A DNA stretch of 64,000 bases, taken from contig OY969789.1 of assembly GCA_963703085.1 (NCBI GenBank), positions 744,001-808,000 of the forward strand, given 5' to 3'. A program made the position numbers and the translations under genes. Below the pieces are notes generated by a model. The model was not told where the DNA came from. It did no database searches and worked only from the letters and a program-made list of their open reading frames with translations. This DNA is from DATAEG01 sp963703085. GTDB taxonomy: Bacteria > Actinomycetota > Actinomycetes > Mycobacteriales > Jatrophihabitantaceae. Below are positions 35,156 through 44,248 of this stretch, one piece after another; position 1 is the stretch's first letter, and each line of letters starts with the position of its first letter.

Positions 35156-36043
35156 ATGGCCAACGCACTGACGCACGTCGACACCGAGATTCGCTCCCAA
35201 CCGGAGGCGTGGCTCCGGGCGGTCGGCCTCGTGCCGAGCATCGCCGAAGCACTGCCCCGGACCGGTGAGCGGGTAGCCGTGATCGGCTGCGGCACGTCCT
35301 GGTTCATGGCCGAGGCGTATGCGATGTTGCGCGAAGCCGGCGGGCACGGGGAGACCGACTTCTTCACCGCCAGCCAGCTGCCGTCGGACCGCCGGTACGA
35401 CCGCATGCTGGCGATCAGCCGGTCCGGGACGACGAGCGAGGTACTGCAGGCGATCGCCGAGGCGCGCTGCCCGGTCACCGCCATCACCGCCGACGGTCAG
35501 ACTCCGATCATGGCCGCGGCGGAGGCGACCGTCGTGTTGGATTTCGCCGATGAGCAGTCGGTCGTGCAGACCGTGTTCGCGACCACCACGCTGATGTTGT
35601 TGCGGGCCAGTCTCGGCGAATCGGTGCAGCGCGCCGTCGAGCAGGCCGAGGCAATCCTGGCCGCCGAACCGGAAGAGCACGATGCCGAGCAATACACGTT
35701 CCTGGGCCAGGGCTGGGCGCATGGCGTGGCCCGCGAAGCGGCGCTGAAGATGCGGGAGGCCGCGCAGGCGTGGACCGAGGCCTATCCGCAGATGGAATAC
35801 CGGCACGGACCGATCGCGATCGCCCAACCGGGTCGCGTGGTCTGGGTGTTGGGGCCGGCGGTTCCCGGCCTGCTCGACGACATCGCCGCCACCGGTGCAG
35901 ATGTGGTCTGCGACGACCTCGATCCGGTGGCCGACCTGGTCCGCATCCAACAGCTCGCGGTGCGCCGCGCGCAGCGGCTCGGCCTCGACCCGGATCGCCC
36001 CAGGAGCCTTTCCCGGTCGGTCGTGCTGGCCGACGAGCGCTGA
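35156..36043 (+). CDS. SIS-domain sugar-phosphate isomerase/deaminase (GlmS-C / AgaS-like)
   Basis: 295 residues containing two SIS domains: first IGCGTSWFMAEAYAMLREAG plus AISRSGTTSEVLQAI (~42-100), second LGQGWAHGVAREAALKMREA plus the YPQMEYRHGPIAI motif (~195-235). E-Y-R-H-G-P is the hallmark of the GlmS isomerase domain and AgaS/FrlB-type deglycases/deaminases, not of MurQ. It probably acts on an amino-sugar phosphate and would fit after AnmK in a salvage path, or act as the GlcN-6-phosphate deaminase. It is separated from anmK by the convergent MFS gene. ATG start with GAGGAA upstream. Confidence 0.85.
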   Translation: MANALTHVDTEIRSQPEAWLRAVGLVPSIAEALPRTGERVAVIGCGTSWFMAEAYAMLREAGGHGETDFFTASQLPSDRRYDRMLAISRSGTTSEVLQAIAEARCPVTAITADGQTPIMAAAEATVVLDFADEQSVVQTVFATTTLMLLRASLGESVQRAVEQAEAILAAEPEEHDAEQYTFLGQGWAHGVAREAALKMREAAQAWTEAYPQMEYRHGPIAIAQPGRVVWVLGPAVPGLLDDIAATGADVVCDDLDPVADLVRIQQLAVRRAQRLGLDPDRPRSLSRSVVLADER

Positions 36044-36077
36044 CTCTGGCCGCCGCTCTCTGCGGGCAGGGGGATCG

Positions 36078-36704
36078 TCAGAGACTGCGCCCGGCGCGCC
36101 GCGCGGTGTAGCGACGCATCTTCTCCTGCGTGCCGCAGTCGCTCATCGTGCACCAGCGACGCCTGCCGTTGCGGGAGCGGTCCACGAACAGCCAGTGACA
36201 TCCCGCGCAGCGTTTCACCTGGGCCAGCTCAGTGGCGACCACCAGCCGGCCCGCGGCTGCGGCGACCGGCCACAGCACCGAGCCGGCGACGTCGCGCTCC
36301 GGCCAGGACAGCCGGCGACCGCCGTCGCCCGGCCCGAGGCGGGCGTGTGCGACGGCGTCGACCACAAAGGGGCGCAGCATCGGCCAGCGCTTGTCGACGT
36401 CCGCCGGGTCGGACGCGGCCGCCGTGAACACCGCCGACACGGCGTCACGCAGCTGGTGCGCTCGTTCCACCGCCGCCGCGGCTGCCGTCCTGTCGCGACC
36501 GACGCGCTTGCGCAGAGCCGCCGCGTCCGAGGTGCTCACACTTCCGGCCAGCACCGACCATGCGACGAGGCTTGCATAGTCGGCGAGGTGATCGAACGCC
36601 GGCTGGTCGTGCGGCCGGTCAACCGTGTTCGCGAAGTCGAGGGCGAGATCTCCCGCCAGCAGGACGAGCTCGCGCGGCGGCCGATTCACCTCTGCTGTTT
36701 CCAT
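36078..36704 (-). CDS. CGNR zinc-finger transcriptional regulator (ABATE domain)
   Basis: 208 residues from ATG 36704 (a TTG at 36707 directly precedes it). N-terminal ABATE stress-response ligand domain (LAGDLALDFANTVDRP), C-terminal CGNR zinc finger: C-x2-C (RCAGCHWLFVDRSRNGRRRWCTMSDCGTQEK, with the four cysteines and the C-G box). Its start is 53 bases from that of the divergent MFS gene, the usual arrangement of a regulator and its target pump. A TAAGAT -10-like hexamer lies in the short gap. Confidence 0.92.
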   Translation of the reverse strand: METAEVNRPPRELVLLAGDLALDFANTVDRPHDQPAFDHLADYASLVAWSVLAGSVSTSDAAALRKRVGRDRTAAAAAVERAHQLRDAVSAVFTAAASDPADVDKRWPMLRPFVVDAVAHARLGPGDGGRRLSWPERDVAGSVLWPVAAAAGRLVVATELAQVKRCAGCHWLFVDRSRNGRRRWCTMSDCGTQEKMRRYTARRAGRSL

Positions 36705-36757
36705 CAAAACCTATCTTAGCGGTTGGCAGGCAACGCGGGTGTCGCTATGTTTCCAGT

Positions 36758-38149
36758 ATGATCGGTCTAACAGGTAACAGCAACGGGGTGCCGGCACGCA
36801 CCGTCGGCGCCATCTGCCTCGCCCAGTTCGCCGTGGTTCTCGACGTCACCATCGTCACGACGGCATTGCCCGCGCTGCGCCGCTCGCTGGACTTCCCGCC
36901 CCCGGAGCTGCAATGGGTATTCACCGGCTACACGCTGGTCTTTGGCGGGTTCGTCATCGTGGGCGGCCGGTTGTGCGACACCGCCGGAGCCGAGCGAGTC
37001 TTCCGTTACGGGCTCGCTCTGTTCGGCATCTCGTCCGCCGCGTGCGGCGTCGCCTGGACGCCGATGATGCTGATCGTGGCCCGACTCGTCCAAGGTCTCG
37101 GCGCCGCATTGTGCTCACCGGCGGCATTGGCGATGTTGACCGTGTCCGGTGAGCGCTCGCGGCACAGCGCGATCGGGCTGTGGAGCGCATCAGCCGCCAC
37201 CGGCGGCGCGTCCGGCTGGGTGGTGGGCGGGGTGCTCACCGAGCTGGTCAGCTGGCGAGCGGTGTTCTGGGTGAACGTTCCGTTGGTGATCGCCGCCCTG
37301 CTGCTGTCGGCCTCGCGAGTGTCGGCTGGCAGCCCACGCAAACGCGTCAGTCTCGACGTTCCCGGCGCGTTCGCGATCACCACCTGCCTCGCCTTGTGCG
37401 TCGTCGGACTCAGCCGGATGCCTACCTCCGGTCTGACGTCGCTGAGCAGTTGGGCGTTGCTGGCCGGGGCGCTGGTGCTGGCGGTCGCCGCGGTGGTGCG
37501 GCACCGCCACGCGGCAAACCCTCTCGTTCCGACGCCTGTCGTGCGGTCGCGGCCGGTGCTCGGCGGAAACATCGCGACGCTGTTGTTGTCCGCGTCGGTG
37601 AGCCCGACGATGTACCTCGCGGTGTTGTACGTGCAGCAAGTGATGCAGATGTCGCCGTCCCGAGCTGCATTGCTGTTCCCGGTGTTCAATGTGGCGCTGG
37701 TCATCGGTTCTGTCGTCGGCCCGGACGCCGCCCACCGGGTCGGTCGCCGGCGCGTGGTCGGCACCGGGTTCGGTCTCATCGCGCTCGGCATTGGACTGTT
37801 CGCCGTCGTCGGAGAGCTACGGATCGGCTTCGTGTTGTCGACGTTCGTGCTGCTCGGACTGGGCTCCGGAATCGCCACGGTGGCTGCCGCCCAGGCCGGG
37901 AGCCACATCCCTTCCGCGGAGCATGAAGGCGTAGCGGCAGGTCTCTTGACCGCGTCGGCGCAGCTGGGCAACGTTGCCGGGCTGGCGATCGTCACCATGC
38001 TGAGCACCGCGGGCGCCGTCGCCTACCGACCCGGATTCTGTGCCGCCGCCGTTCTGGCCTGCGCCGGAATGGCGTTGAGTCGCGTCATCCCGGCTCGGCA
38101 GCACGTCTCGACCGAGCGGTTGGTCGCGGTGTCCAGCGCCGCCGGCTGA
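36758..38149 (+). CDS. MFS transporter, DHA2 family, paired with the CGNR regulator
   Basis: 463 residues from ATG 36758; the long frame upstream to 36560 lies inside the CGNR gene. Fourteen predicted helices; FAVVLDVTIVTTALPALRRSL (helix 1), VIVGGRLCDTAGAERVFRYGL (motif A, less conserved than usual), SAATGGASGWVVGGVLTELVSWRAVFWVNVPLV (motif C of drug:H+ antiporters). Divergent regulator suggests inducible efflux. Substrate not predictable. Confidence 0.9.
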   Translation: MIGLTGNSNGVPARTVGAICLAQFAVVLDVTIVTTALPALRRSLDFPPPELQWVFTGYTLVFGGFVIVGGRLCDTAGAERVFRYGLALFGISSAACGVAWTPMMLIVARLVQGLGAALCSPAALAMLTVSGERSRHSAIGLWSASAATGGASGWVVGGVLTELVSWRAVFWVNVPLVIAALLLSASRVSAGSPRKRVSLDVPGAFAITTCLALCVVGLSRMPTSGLTSLSSWALLAGALVLAVAAVVRHRHAANPLVPTPVVRSRPVLGGNIATLLLSASVSPTMYLAVLYVQQVMQMSPSRAALLFPVFNVALVIGSVVGPDAAHRVGRRRVVGTGFGLIALGIGLFAVVGELRIGFVLSTFVLLGLGSGIATVAAAQAGSHIPSAEHEGVAAGLLTASAQLGNVAGLAIVTMLSTAGAVAYRPGFCAAAVLACAGMALSRVIPARQHVSTERLVAVSSAAG

Positions 38150-38199
38150 AGCTACGCTGCGCAGGATGTCGACGCGCCGGCCCGGCGCGAGGAGGTCCG

Positions 38200-38454
38200 G
38201 TGAAGCTCAAGCTCGACCTGCATGACATCTACAACAGCGGTGCGGAAATCGACCGGGCGCTGCGCGCCATCATCGACGAGGCAGTCGCCAAGCATGCCAA
38301 GCTCGTCGAGATCATCCCGGGCAAGGGATCGGGTCAGCTCAAGAAGCGCGTGCTGCGCTTCCTCGACCAGAAGGACATCAAGTCGCTGTATCACCGCGTC
38401 GAAAAGGACTCCGACAACTTCGGTCGGGTCTTCGTGCACTTCCGGTGGAAGTAA
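38200..38454 (+). CDS. Small stand-alone Smr-domain protein
   Basis: 84 residues, the length of an isolated Smr domain, GTG start behind a perfect AGGAGG. LDLHDIYNSGAEIDRALRAIIDEA holds the DLH motif, and EIIPGKGSGQLKKRVLRFL the G-x-G turn (canonical H-G-x-G here is P-G-K-G-S-G). Stand-alone Smr proteins are single- or double-strand nucleases or RNA-binding factors; the role in actinobacteria is not settled. Not obviously linked to its neighbours. The 3' end is 7 bases from the convergent lipoprotein gene. Confidence 0.88.
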   Translation: MKLKLDLHDIYNSGAEIDRALRAIIDEAVAKHAKLVEIIPGKGSGQLKKRVLRFLDQKDIKSLYHRVEKDSDNFGRVFVHFRWK

Positions 38455-38461
38455 CTGCCGT

Positions 38462-39238
38462 TCAGCCCTTCGCCCGGCCGGCCACTGCCTTAATCACGGC
38501 AGCGCGGGTGGCGGCGGGCACCGGTGCGCCGACGTTCTCGAAGTCGACCTCGACCTCGGTTAGTGGCCCGGTGATGAACGCGAGGTTCACGTAGACGGTG
38601 ACGCTCTGACCATTGGCCGCGACCTTCACCGTCGCGGCGCCGCTGCCGACCACATTGTCCGGACCTCCGCCCGAACCCGGCGCGATCTTGACGGTCAGAC
38701 TCTTGATGGTCGTCCCGGCCGGGAATGACTTCGACAGCTCGGAGCGCAGCAACTTCTCGTAGCAGCCGTCGATCTTGGCATTGCTCAGCAGGGCCCTGTC
38801 CGCGTCGATGTCGGACTGGGCCCGGTAGGTCGACGCCTGCGACGAGATGCTGGCGTCGGCCAGGTTGTAATCCGGCGAGTGCGCGGTACCGGTCACGTCC
38901 GGCGCGGTGTTCTTGGCGCCGGCGCAGGCGAGCAGAGCGGCCTGGTTCTTCGCATCGTTGGGATCCGCCTGGTACGCAGTTGGCTTCCAGGTTCCTGGCA
39001 AGTCGGACGCCTGCACCGTCAGGGACTTCAGCCGGGCCGGATCCGGCGAGGACGACGAGCTGTTCGACGAATGAGTGGCCGTCTGGGTTGCGTCACCCGA
39101 TGAGCTGGGCGGCGACGACGAATCGGATGACGTCTTCCCACCGGAGGAGGAGCTGCTACAGCCGGTCAAGGCCAGCAATAGGACCACGGGCACGGCGGTC
39201 AGCGCAGCGAGCACACTCGAACGGCGGACATGATGCAT
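38462..39238 (-). CDS. Secreted lipoprotein with Ser/Thr-rich linker, unknown function
   Basis: 258 residues from ATG 39238 (GAGGAG six bases upstream; the frame up to 39298 is not used). Lipobox LTGC gives Cys27 as the anchor, followed by a Ser/Gly/Thr-rich linker of ~40 residues, then a globular domain from ~residue 68 with two cysteines (ACAGA and DGCYEK). It shares no recognisable family motif that I can name. Probably a surface-exposed sensor or binding protein; it has no operon partner. Confidence 0.75.
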   Translation of the reverse strand: MHHVRRSSVLAALTAVPVVLLLALTGCSSSSSGGKTSSDSSSPPSSSGDATQTATHSSNSSSSSPDPARLKSLTVQASDLPGTWKPTAYQADPNDAKNQAALLACAGAKNTAPDVTGTAHSPDYNLADASISSQASTYRAQSDIDADRALLSNAKIDGCYEKLLRSELSKSFPAGTTIKSLTVKIAPGSGGGPDNVVGSGAATVKVAANGQSVTVYVNLAFITGPLTEVEVDFENVGAPVPAATRAAVIKAVAGRAKG

Positions 39239-39411
39239 CCGAATCTCCTCAACAGGGCGGTGCGCGACGGTGCGCTGGTCTGGGACTGGACCGCCCACTT
39301 GTCAGTGGCACGGCCGCGGCGAATCAGCATATGTGCCGGCGTGGACCGTCGACAGGCAATTGCGGCGGTAACTCGACCTCGCCGGCCCAGCCGGCCCGAG
39401 GCATTGCTAGC

Positions 39412-40307
39412 GTGCTCAAAGTGAACGGCAGGCAACCCGCGGCTAGGGCCGTTCGCTCCGCCCGGACGGCCGCACAGCTGACCCAGGAGCAACTGGCCGA
39501 ACGGGCCGGCCTACACGTTCGGACGATTCGCGGCCTGGAGACAGGCCGAATCTCCGCGCCGCGGCGGTCGTCGTTGGAGCGCATCGCGTCCGCGGTAGGG
39601 ATGACCACCCGCGAGCGCGAGAGCCTATTGTCTCGCTGGGACCTGCCCGATCATTCAACCCTGTCCACCGTGTCTTCGTGGTTCAGCCCAGATGGCGACG
39701 GCGACGCGACGCTGGAAGACCTCGTGGCGGTGGCACGAGCGGCAACCTCTGTGTTGACGCTGAGCGAGACGGTCGAGGTCAATGAGCCGACCGACAGATC
39801 TCGTCCCGCTCGATCGAGCAGGTCAGCATCGCGCGCCACGACGGTGTCAGCAGCGAGCTGACCTTCCTCGAGCCGACTGATCCGACCCTGTCGCTCGACC
39901 AGGCGCAGGTCGTGGATCTGCACAATTGCACTGCGGTGCGAGATCTCGCCTATCCCGAGCACAGCGTCCGGGTCGTGGAGTTGGCCTTCGACCGCCCGTT
40001 GGCGCGAGGCGAAACCCAGCTCATCAGGTTCCGGATCGACTTCCGCGATGCGTACCAACCGGCTGACCCGGTGGTGTCACCGAACACGAAGGTCATGGTC
40101 GGCTTCGTGCATCCCGCGGCAAGTTACGTGCTTCAGGTCCGCTTCGATCGAGCTGCACTGCCGGTGCGCTGCCACCAGGTGTCACAGTCGAAGCCGACCG
40201 CTGCGCCTCGTCGCATCAGAACGCTCGAACTCGACCGTTGGAACACGGTACACATTGCGGTGCCGGACCCGCTTCCCGGTTCCTACGGCATCAGCTGGAA
40301 ATGGTGA
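39412..40307 (+). pseudogene. XRE-family helix-turn-helix regulator, frameshifted
   Basis: Two frames together make one known actinobacterial architecture. Frame 1 (39412-39861): HTH with LTQEQLAERAGLHVRTIRGLETGRISAPRRSSLERIASAVG, then the start of the effector domain (SVLTLSETVEVNEPTD). Frame 0 continues from about 39786 (RQISSRSIEQVSIARHDGVSSELTFL ... VHPAASYVLQVRFDRAALPVRCHQ) to 40307, which is the normal C-terminal domain. The switch is near 39785-39797. The match of both halves to one family makes a broken gene or a sequencing error far more likely than two genes. The start is GTG 39412 or 39421. Confidence 0.8.
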
Positions 40308-40311
40308 TGGC

Positions 40312-41281
40312 TCACCAGCCCGGATCGGGCAGATCGACGGCGCCGTGCGCGGCGAGCCATTGCACTGCTTCGCGCAGGGCGTCCAGCGACGAATACCGGG
40401 GCGCGTAGCCCAGGACGGACTGGGCTCGGGCGATGCTGGCGGAGATGCTGCGCGCCGCATGGTCACGGGAAACCGCCGCGTGCTCGGTGCCGACGCGTCT
40501 CTCGTATTCGGCCCACTCGACGAAGTCGAGATCGGGCTTCCGGCCGAACCAGCCGGCAACGCCGGCGGCCAGCCCGCGCATCGTCATCGCCTGTTCGGCA
40601 ACCACGTGGAAGCTTCCGCCGATCGCGGCCGGACGAGTCAGGGCCCGCTCGAAGGCCTGCGCCACGTCGTCGGCGTGCACATGGTGCAGCACGCCGAAGC
40701 CGTTGTCCGGCAACGCGATCGTCTTGCCGGTAGCCAGCCGGGTCCACACCGTTGGGGTCGAGGTTGCCGGCCGGCGTGATCACCGGCCAGCCGGGCCCGC
40801 TGATGTGCCCGGGGTGCAGCACGACAGTGGGCACGCCCCCGGCGACGGTCTCGCGGTGCAGGAGCGCCTCGATCGCCGCCTTGCCGGTGCCGTAGTCACC
40901 GAAGGGGGTGCGCGGCTCGTCCTCTGTTATCGGCACTCGCAGCGCCGGGCCGTGCACCCAGATGGTGCCGCAATGCAGATGCAGTGGCCGGGACGGGCGC
41001 AGCGCGGCAACCAATTGCTGCGCCGATTCCGGGGTGAAGCAGATCAGGTCGATCACAGCGTCCGCGTGCAGGGCCGCGACTCGGTCGCCGAAGGAGCCGG
41101 CCTTGTCCTCAGCACCGCGGTCGACGCTGATCCGCTCCACCTGTTGCCACTCCGGGGCAGGGTGATACGGCTCCCGGGTGCCGCGACTGAGCGCGACCAC
41201 CTCGTGACCGGCCCGGACCAGCCTGGGCACCAGGTAGCTCCCGATATGCCCGGTCGCTCCGATCACCGCAACTCGACTCAT
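40312..41281 (-). pseudogene. NAD(P)-dependent epimerase/dehydratase, frameshifted
   Basis: The N-terminal frame (41281 down) has GATGHIGSYLVPRLVRAGHEV (Rossmann), the Asp63-region and the Tyr/Lys region DYGTGKAAIEALL, running until NLDPNGV. The other frame resumes with VWTRLATGKTIALPDNGFGVLHHVHADDVAQAFERAL and continues to 40312, which completes the extended SDR fold. The switch lies at ~40750-40758 in a G/C homopolymer (ttgggg). Its start overlaps the rlmA stop by 4 bases (ATGA). Function, if intact: NAD-dependent sugar or isoprenoid epimerase/reductase. Confidence 0.8.
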
Positions 41282-42156
41282 TGGCCTTCGCGCCTTTCCT
41301 TCGGTGGACTGGCATAAACGGCGATGTGCACCGCAACGGTGACCGCGGTTGGGTCAGGCAACCGTCCAATGCGATCTGCCATTTCAGGTGCGTCGACATG
41401 TGCCGCGCTCGGCCCCATGCCTACCAGGTTCTCGATGTCCCGGTGCGCCAGCCTGAGCTGTTCGCTCACCAGCACCCGGTCGATCGGCTGGAACCGGCGA
41501 AACGTCTCGGTAAGCCGGTCGGACTTGCGCGGGTCCACCGTGAGCAGGCCCAGCGGCACGATCAACTCCTGCAGATGCGCCGATTCCGGTGTCGCGACGA
41601 CGAGCGTTCCACCTGGTGCGAGCACGCGTGCGATCTCATCGGCATTGCGTGGAGCGAATACGTTCAGCACCGAGGACGCCGCGCCGTCGGCTAGCGGCAA
41701 CCGACCCCAGACGTCGGCCGCGACGGCTGCTGCCCGGGGATGCGCTCGGGCGGCGCGGCGGAGGGCGGGAGCGGACAGGTCGATGCAGACGCCGATCCGA
41801 TCTGGTAGCGCATCGAGCACGGCGGCCAGGTAGTACCCGGTGCCGCCGCCGAGGTCGACCACCAGCCCATTGCGGTCCGGGGCATCGTGCGCGGCGAAGA
41901 CCCGGGCCAACTCATCAGCGATCTCGCGGTAGTGCCCGGCCCCGAGAAAGCTCTGCCGCGCCGCCACCATCGCCGCAGTGTCGGCAGTACGCGCCTGCAT
42001 GCCACCGGTGGTCAGGTTCAGGTAACCCTGCCGAGCGACGTCGAAACTGTGCTTGTTCGGACAGCGGATCTGAGCTACATCAAGTCGCAGCGCGCCCTCG
42101 CAGACGGGGCAGCGCAACGCCGCCAGGGCTGAGCCGAGCGCCTGCCCAGGACCCAT
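41278..42156 (-). CDS. rlmA: 23S rRNA (guanine) methyltransferase, RlmA family
   Basis: 292 residues from ATG 42156 (an upstream frame to 42216 adds 20 polar residues). The N-terminal zinc finger has CPVC then C..H (RCPVCEGALRLDVAQIRCPNKHSF), typical of RlmA(I/II). SAM motif LVVDLGGGTGYYLAAVLDA near residue 100, then DVWGRLPLADGAASSVLNVFAPRNADE. RlmA(II)-type enzymes (TlrB) modify G748 and give tylosin/mycinosyl resistance; RlmA(I) methylates G745. Which position is methylated is not decidable. Overlaps the downstream epimerase. Confidence 0.88.
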   Translation of the reverse strand: MGPGQALGSALAALRCPVCEGALRLDVAQIRCPNKHSFDVARQGYLNLTTGGMQARTADTAAMVAARQSFLGAGHYREIADELARVFAAHDAPDRNGLVVDLGGGTGYYLAAVLDALPDRIGVCIDLSAPALRRAARAHPRAAAVAADVWGRLPLADGAASSVLNVFAPRNADEIARVLAPGGTLVVATPESAHLQELIVPLGLLTVDPRKSDRLTETFRRFQPIDRVLVSEQLRLAHRDIENLVGMGPSAAHVDAPEMADRIGRLPDPTAVTVAVHIAVYASPPKERREGQ

Positions 42157-42231
42157 GCGCGTCACGATACGCAGCCACATCGGCGCTCTGTCGGGTTCCC
42201 GCGGGATCGACGTCACGCCTCGGCGACGGGG

Positions 42232-42807
42232 CTAACCCGGCCAGGGATACCGCAGTCCCTCCGGGATGGGCGTGTCGAAGGTCATGTTCAGCATCGCCAG
42301 CAGGGAGTAGTAGCCGACCAGCATCACGAGTTCGGTGACGCCCTGGTCGCCGTACGCCCGCGCCGCGGCATCGAACGCCTCGTCCCCGGGCCGCTGGCCA
42401 GCCAGAACCAGACGCGCCAGTCGCACCGCGACGGCGAGATACTCCGGCTCGGGCAGCTCGCCACCGGCAATGCGATCGATGTCCGCACCGCTGAGCACCG
42501 TCCGGGCGACCGCCTCGTGCGCATACCACTCATAGTCTGCGCGCCAATGCACCGCGACCGAGAGGATGACTGCCTCGCTCACTGCCCTGGGCACGATGCT
42601 GTGCGCCCGCAATGCGGCTCCGACGCCCTGTACCGCATCGCCGATCGCCGGGCTGTAGAGCAAGCACGCAAGCGGGCCGAGCAACGCGCCGGACTCATCG
42701 GTCACGGCGGCCACTGAGCTGATGCTGCTCCGGGAAGAGACGATCTCGGCGCGCAGCCGAATTGCTTCAGCCGATGACAGGACCGGCTCGTCCGGACTCA
42801 ATCGCAC
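42232..42807 (-). CDS. Carboxymuconolactone decarboxylase (AhpD-like) family protein
   Basis: 191 residues from GTG 42807 with GGAGG four bases upstream; the frame up to 42951 would run into the divergent gene's start. CMD-type helices: AVSEAVILSVAVHWRADYEWYAHEAVARTVLSGADIDRIAGG, with the H-x3-A-x-A motif, but the AhpD C-x2-C redox pair is absent, so it is a non-peroxidase CMD. Divergent from a HOT-type alcohol dehydrogenase across a gap that carries one of the four similar TGGAA-type sites (42869-42891). Confidence 0.85.
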   Translation of the reverse strand: MRLSPDEPVLSSAEAIRLRAEIVSSRSSISSVAAVTDESGALLGPLACLLYSPAIGDAVQGVGAALRAHSIVPRAVSEAVILSVAVHWRADYEWYAHEAVARTVLSGADIDRIAGGELPEPEYLAVAVRLARLVLAGQRPGDEAFDAAARAYGDQGVTELVMLVGYYSLLAMLNMTFDTPIPEGLRYPWPG

Positions 42808-42868
42808 AGTCCCTCCAGATGACGTGGGCAGTACGCACTCAGCGAGCAGCGCACCCCGCGGACAACGT

Positions 42869-42891
42869 GGCTTGCCGTTCCATGTCAAGCC
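42869..42891. promoter_or_regulatory. Putative IclR-type operator between CMD and HOT-ADH genes
   Basis: Contains GCCGTTCCATGT (42874-42885), exactly the same 12 bases found in the 46659-46683 operator, and is itself bracketed by GGCTTG and CAAGCC (an inverted repeat with an 11-base centre). Read on the minus strand it is GACATGGAACGGCAAGCCA, which agrees at 16 of 19 bases with the other site. It lies in a divergent promoter region. Confidence 0.55.
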
Positions 42892-42949
42892 CGAGACGTT
42901 GGACATTGCTCCTAGTGACGGGCTTGGATCCACGCTAACGTCCGACTCC

Positions 42950-44240
42950 ATGACTGCCCCCAGCGCCTATCCCGAACACGACACGATCTTCACCTGGGCG
43001 GCGCCCCCGCTGAAGATCGGTCTGGGCGCTGTCGATGAGATCGGCTTCGAGGCGAGCAAGTTCGCGCCGCGCCGGGTCTTGATTCTCACCGATCAGCGCT
43101 TGCTCGCCGAGGGGTGGCCCGACCGGGTCGCCAACTCCCTTCGCTCGAGTGGCATCCAGTGCGACATCTACGCCGACGTACACGTCGAGCCCACCGACGC
43201 AAGCATCTCCAGTGCCGCCGAGGCTGCCCGCGCGGGCGGGCCGTGGGACGCCTTCATCGCCGTAGGCGGTGGCTCGGTGATCGACACCGCGAAGGCGGTC
43301 AACCTGCTGAGCACCAACCCGGGCAGCCTGCTGGACTACCTCAACGCTCCCATCGGTGCCGCGCGCGGACCGGCCAACGCGCTCCGTCCGTTGATCGCAG
43401 TGCCGTCGACCGCGGGCACCGGTGCCGAATGCACCGCCGTATCGATCCTCGATGTGCTCGACCTCAAGGTGAAGACCGGCATCAGTCATCCGCAACTTCG
43501 CCCGTCGCTGGCGATCATCGATCCGCAGATCACGCTGTCACTCAATCCGCCGGTGAGCGCGGCTTCCGGAATGGATGTGCTGTGCCACGCGCTGGAATCG
43601 ATCACCGCCCGCCCCTACGACGCGGTGCGCGCGCAAGCGGCCGGAGGAGCGTGGGGTCTACTGCGGCGCCAACCCGATCTCGGACCTGTGGACCGAGCAT
43701 GCCGTCGCCATCCTCGCGAAGTCACTGCGGACCGTCGTCGGCAACGGTGCCGACCTGGCTGCCCGGACGCAGATGATGTTGGCCGCGACCTATGCCGGGA
43801 TGGGATTCGGCAACGCCGGTGTGCATCTGCCGCATGCCGCCGCCTATCCGATTGCCGGTCGGGTCAGGGGCTATCACGCCGCGGGTTATCCCGGCGAGGA
43901 ACCGCTGGTGCCGCACGGCCAAGCGGTGTCACTCACCGCTCCGGCAGCGTTCCGGTTCACGTTCTCCGCGGCGCCGGAGCGGCACACCCGGGTGGCTGCC
44001 GTCCTCGACCCGCGGGTAGCCGATCTCAATCCCCCGGAACGGCTGCCCGCAGCGCTGGTGAATCTCATGCGTGATATCGGCATCCCGAGCGGCCTGGCCG
44101 AGATCGGCTTCGCCGAGTCGGACATCGACGATCTGGTGCAGGGCACCCTTGCTCAGCAGCGCCTGCTCGCGCAGTCGCCCATCACGCCGACCGCAGCAGA
44201 CCTGGCAACGATCTTCGCCGGCTCGATGAGCAATTGGTGA
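42950..44240 (+). pseudogene. Iron-containing alcohol dehydrogenase, HOT type (hydroxyacid-oxoacid transhydrogenase), frameshifted
   Basis: N-terminal frame from ATG 42950: FTWAAPPLKIGLGAVDEIGFEAS, GGGSVIDTAKAVNLL (nucleotide motif), LIAVPSTAGTGAECTAVSILD, SGMDVLCHALESITARPYDAV. The second frame resumes with RKRPEERGVYCGANPISDLWTEHAVAILA, then GNAGVHLPHAAAYPIAG with metal-binding His residues, to 44240. The break lies at about 43625-43640 in a gtgcgcgcgc run. The layout (ScLLDYLNAPIGAA insert) is that of HOT/ADHFE1, which couples 4-hydroxybutyrate oxidation with 2-oxoglutarate reduction. Probably a real gene with a sequencing slip or a recent mutation. Confidence 0.8.
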
Positions 44241-44248
44241 TCGGCAAC

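Noticed and set aside
35156..36043. SIS protein as a MurQ etherase
   Set aside because: It has the E-Y-R-H-G-P motif and two SIS halves of GlmS/AgaS type, not the MurQ motif set.
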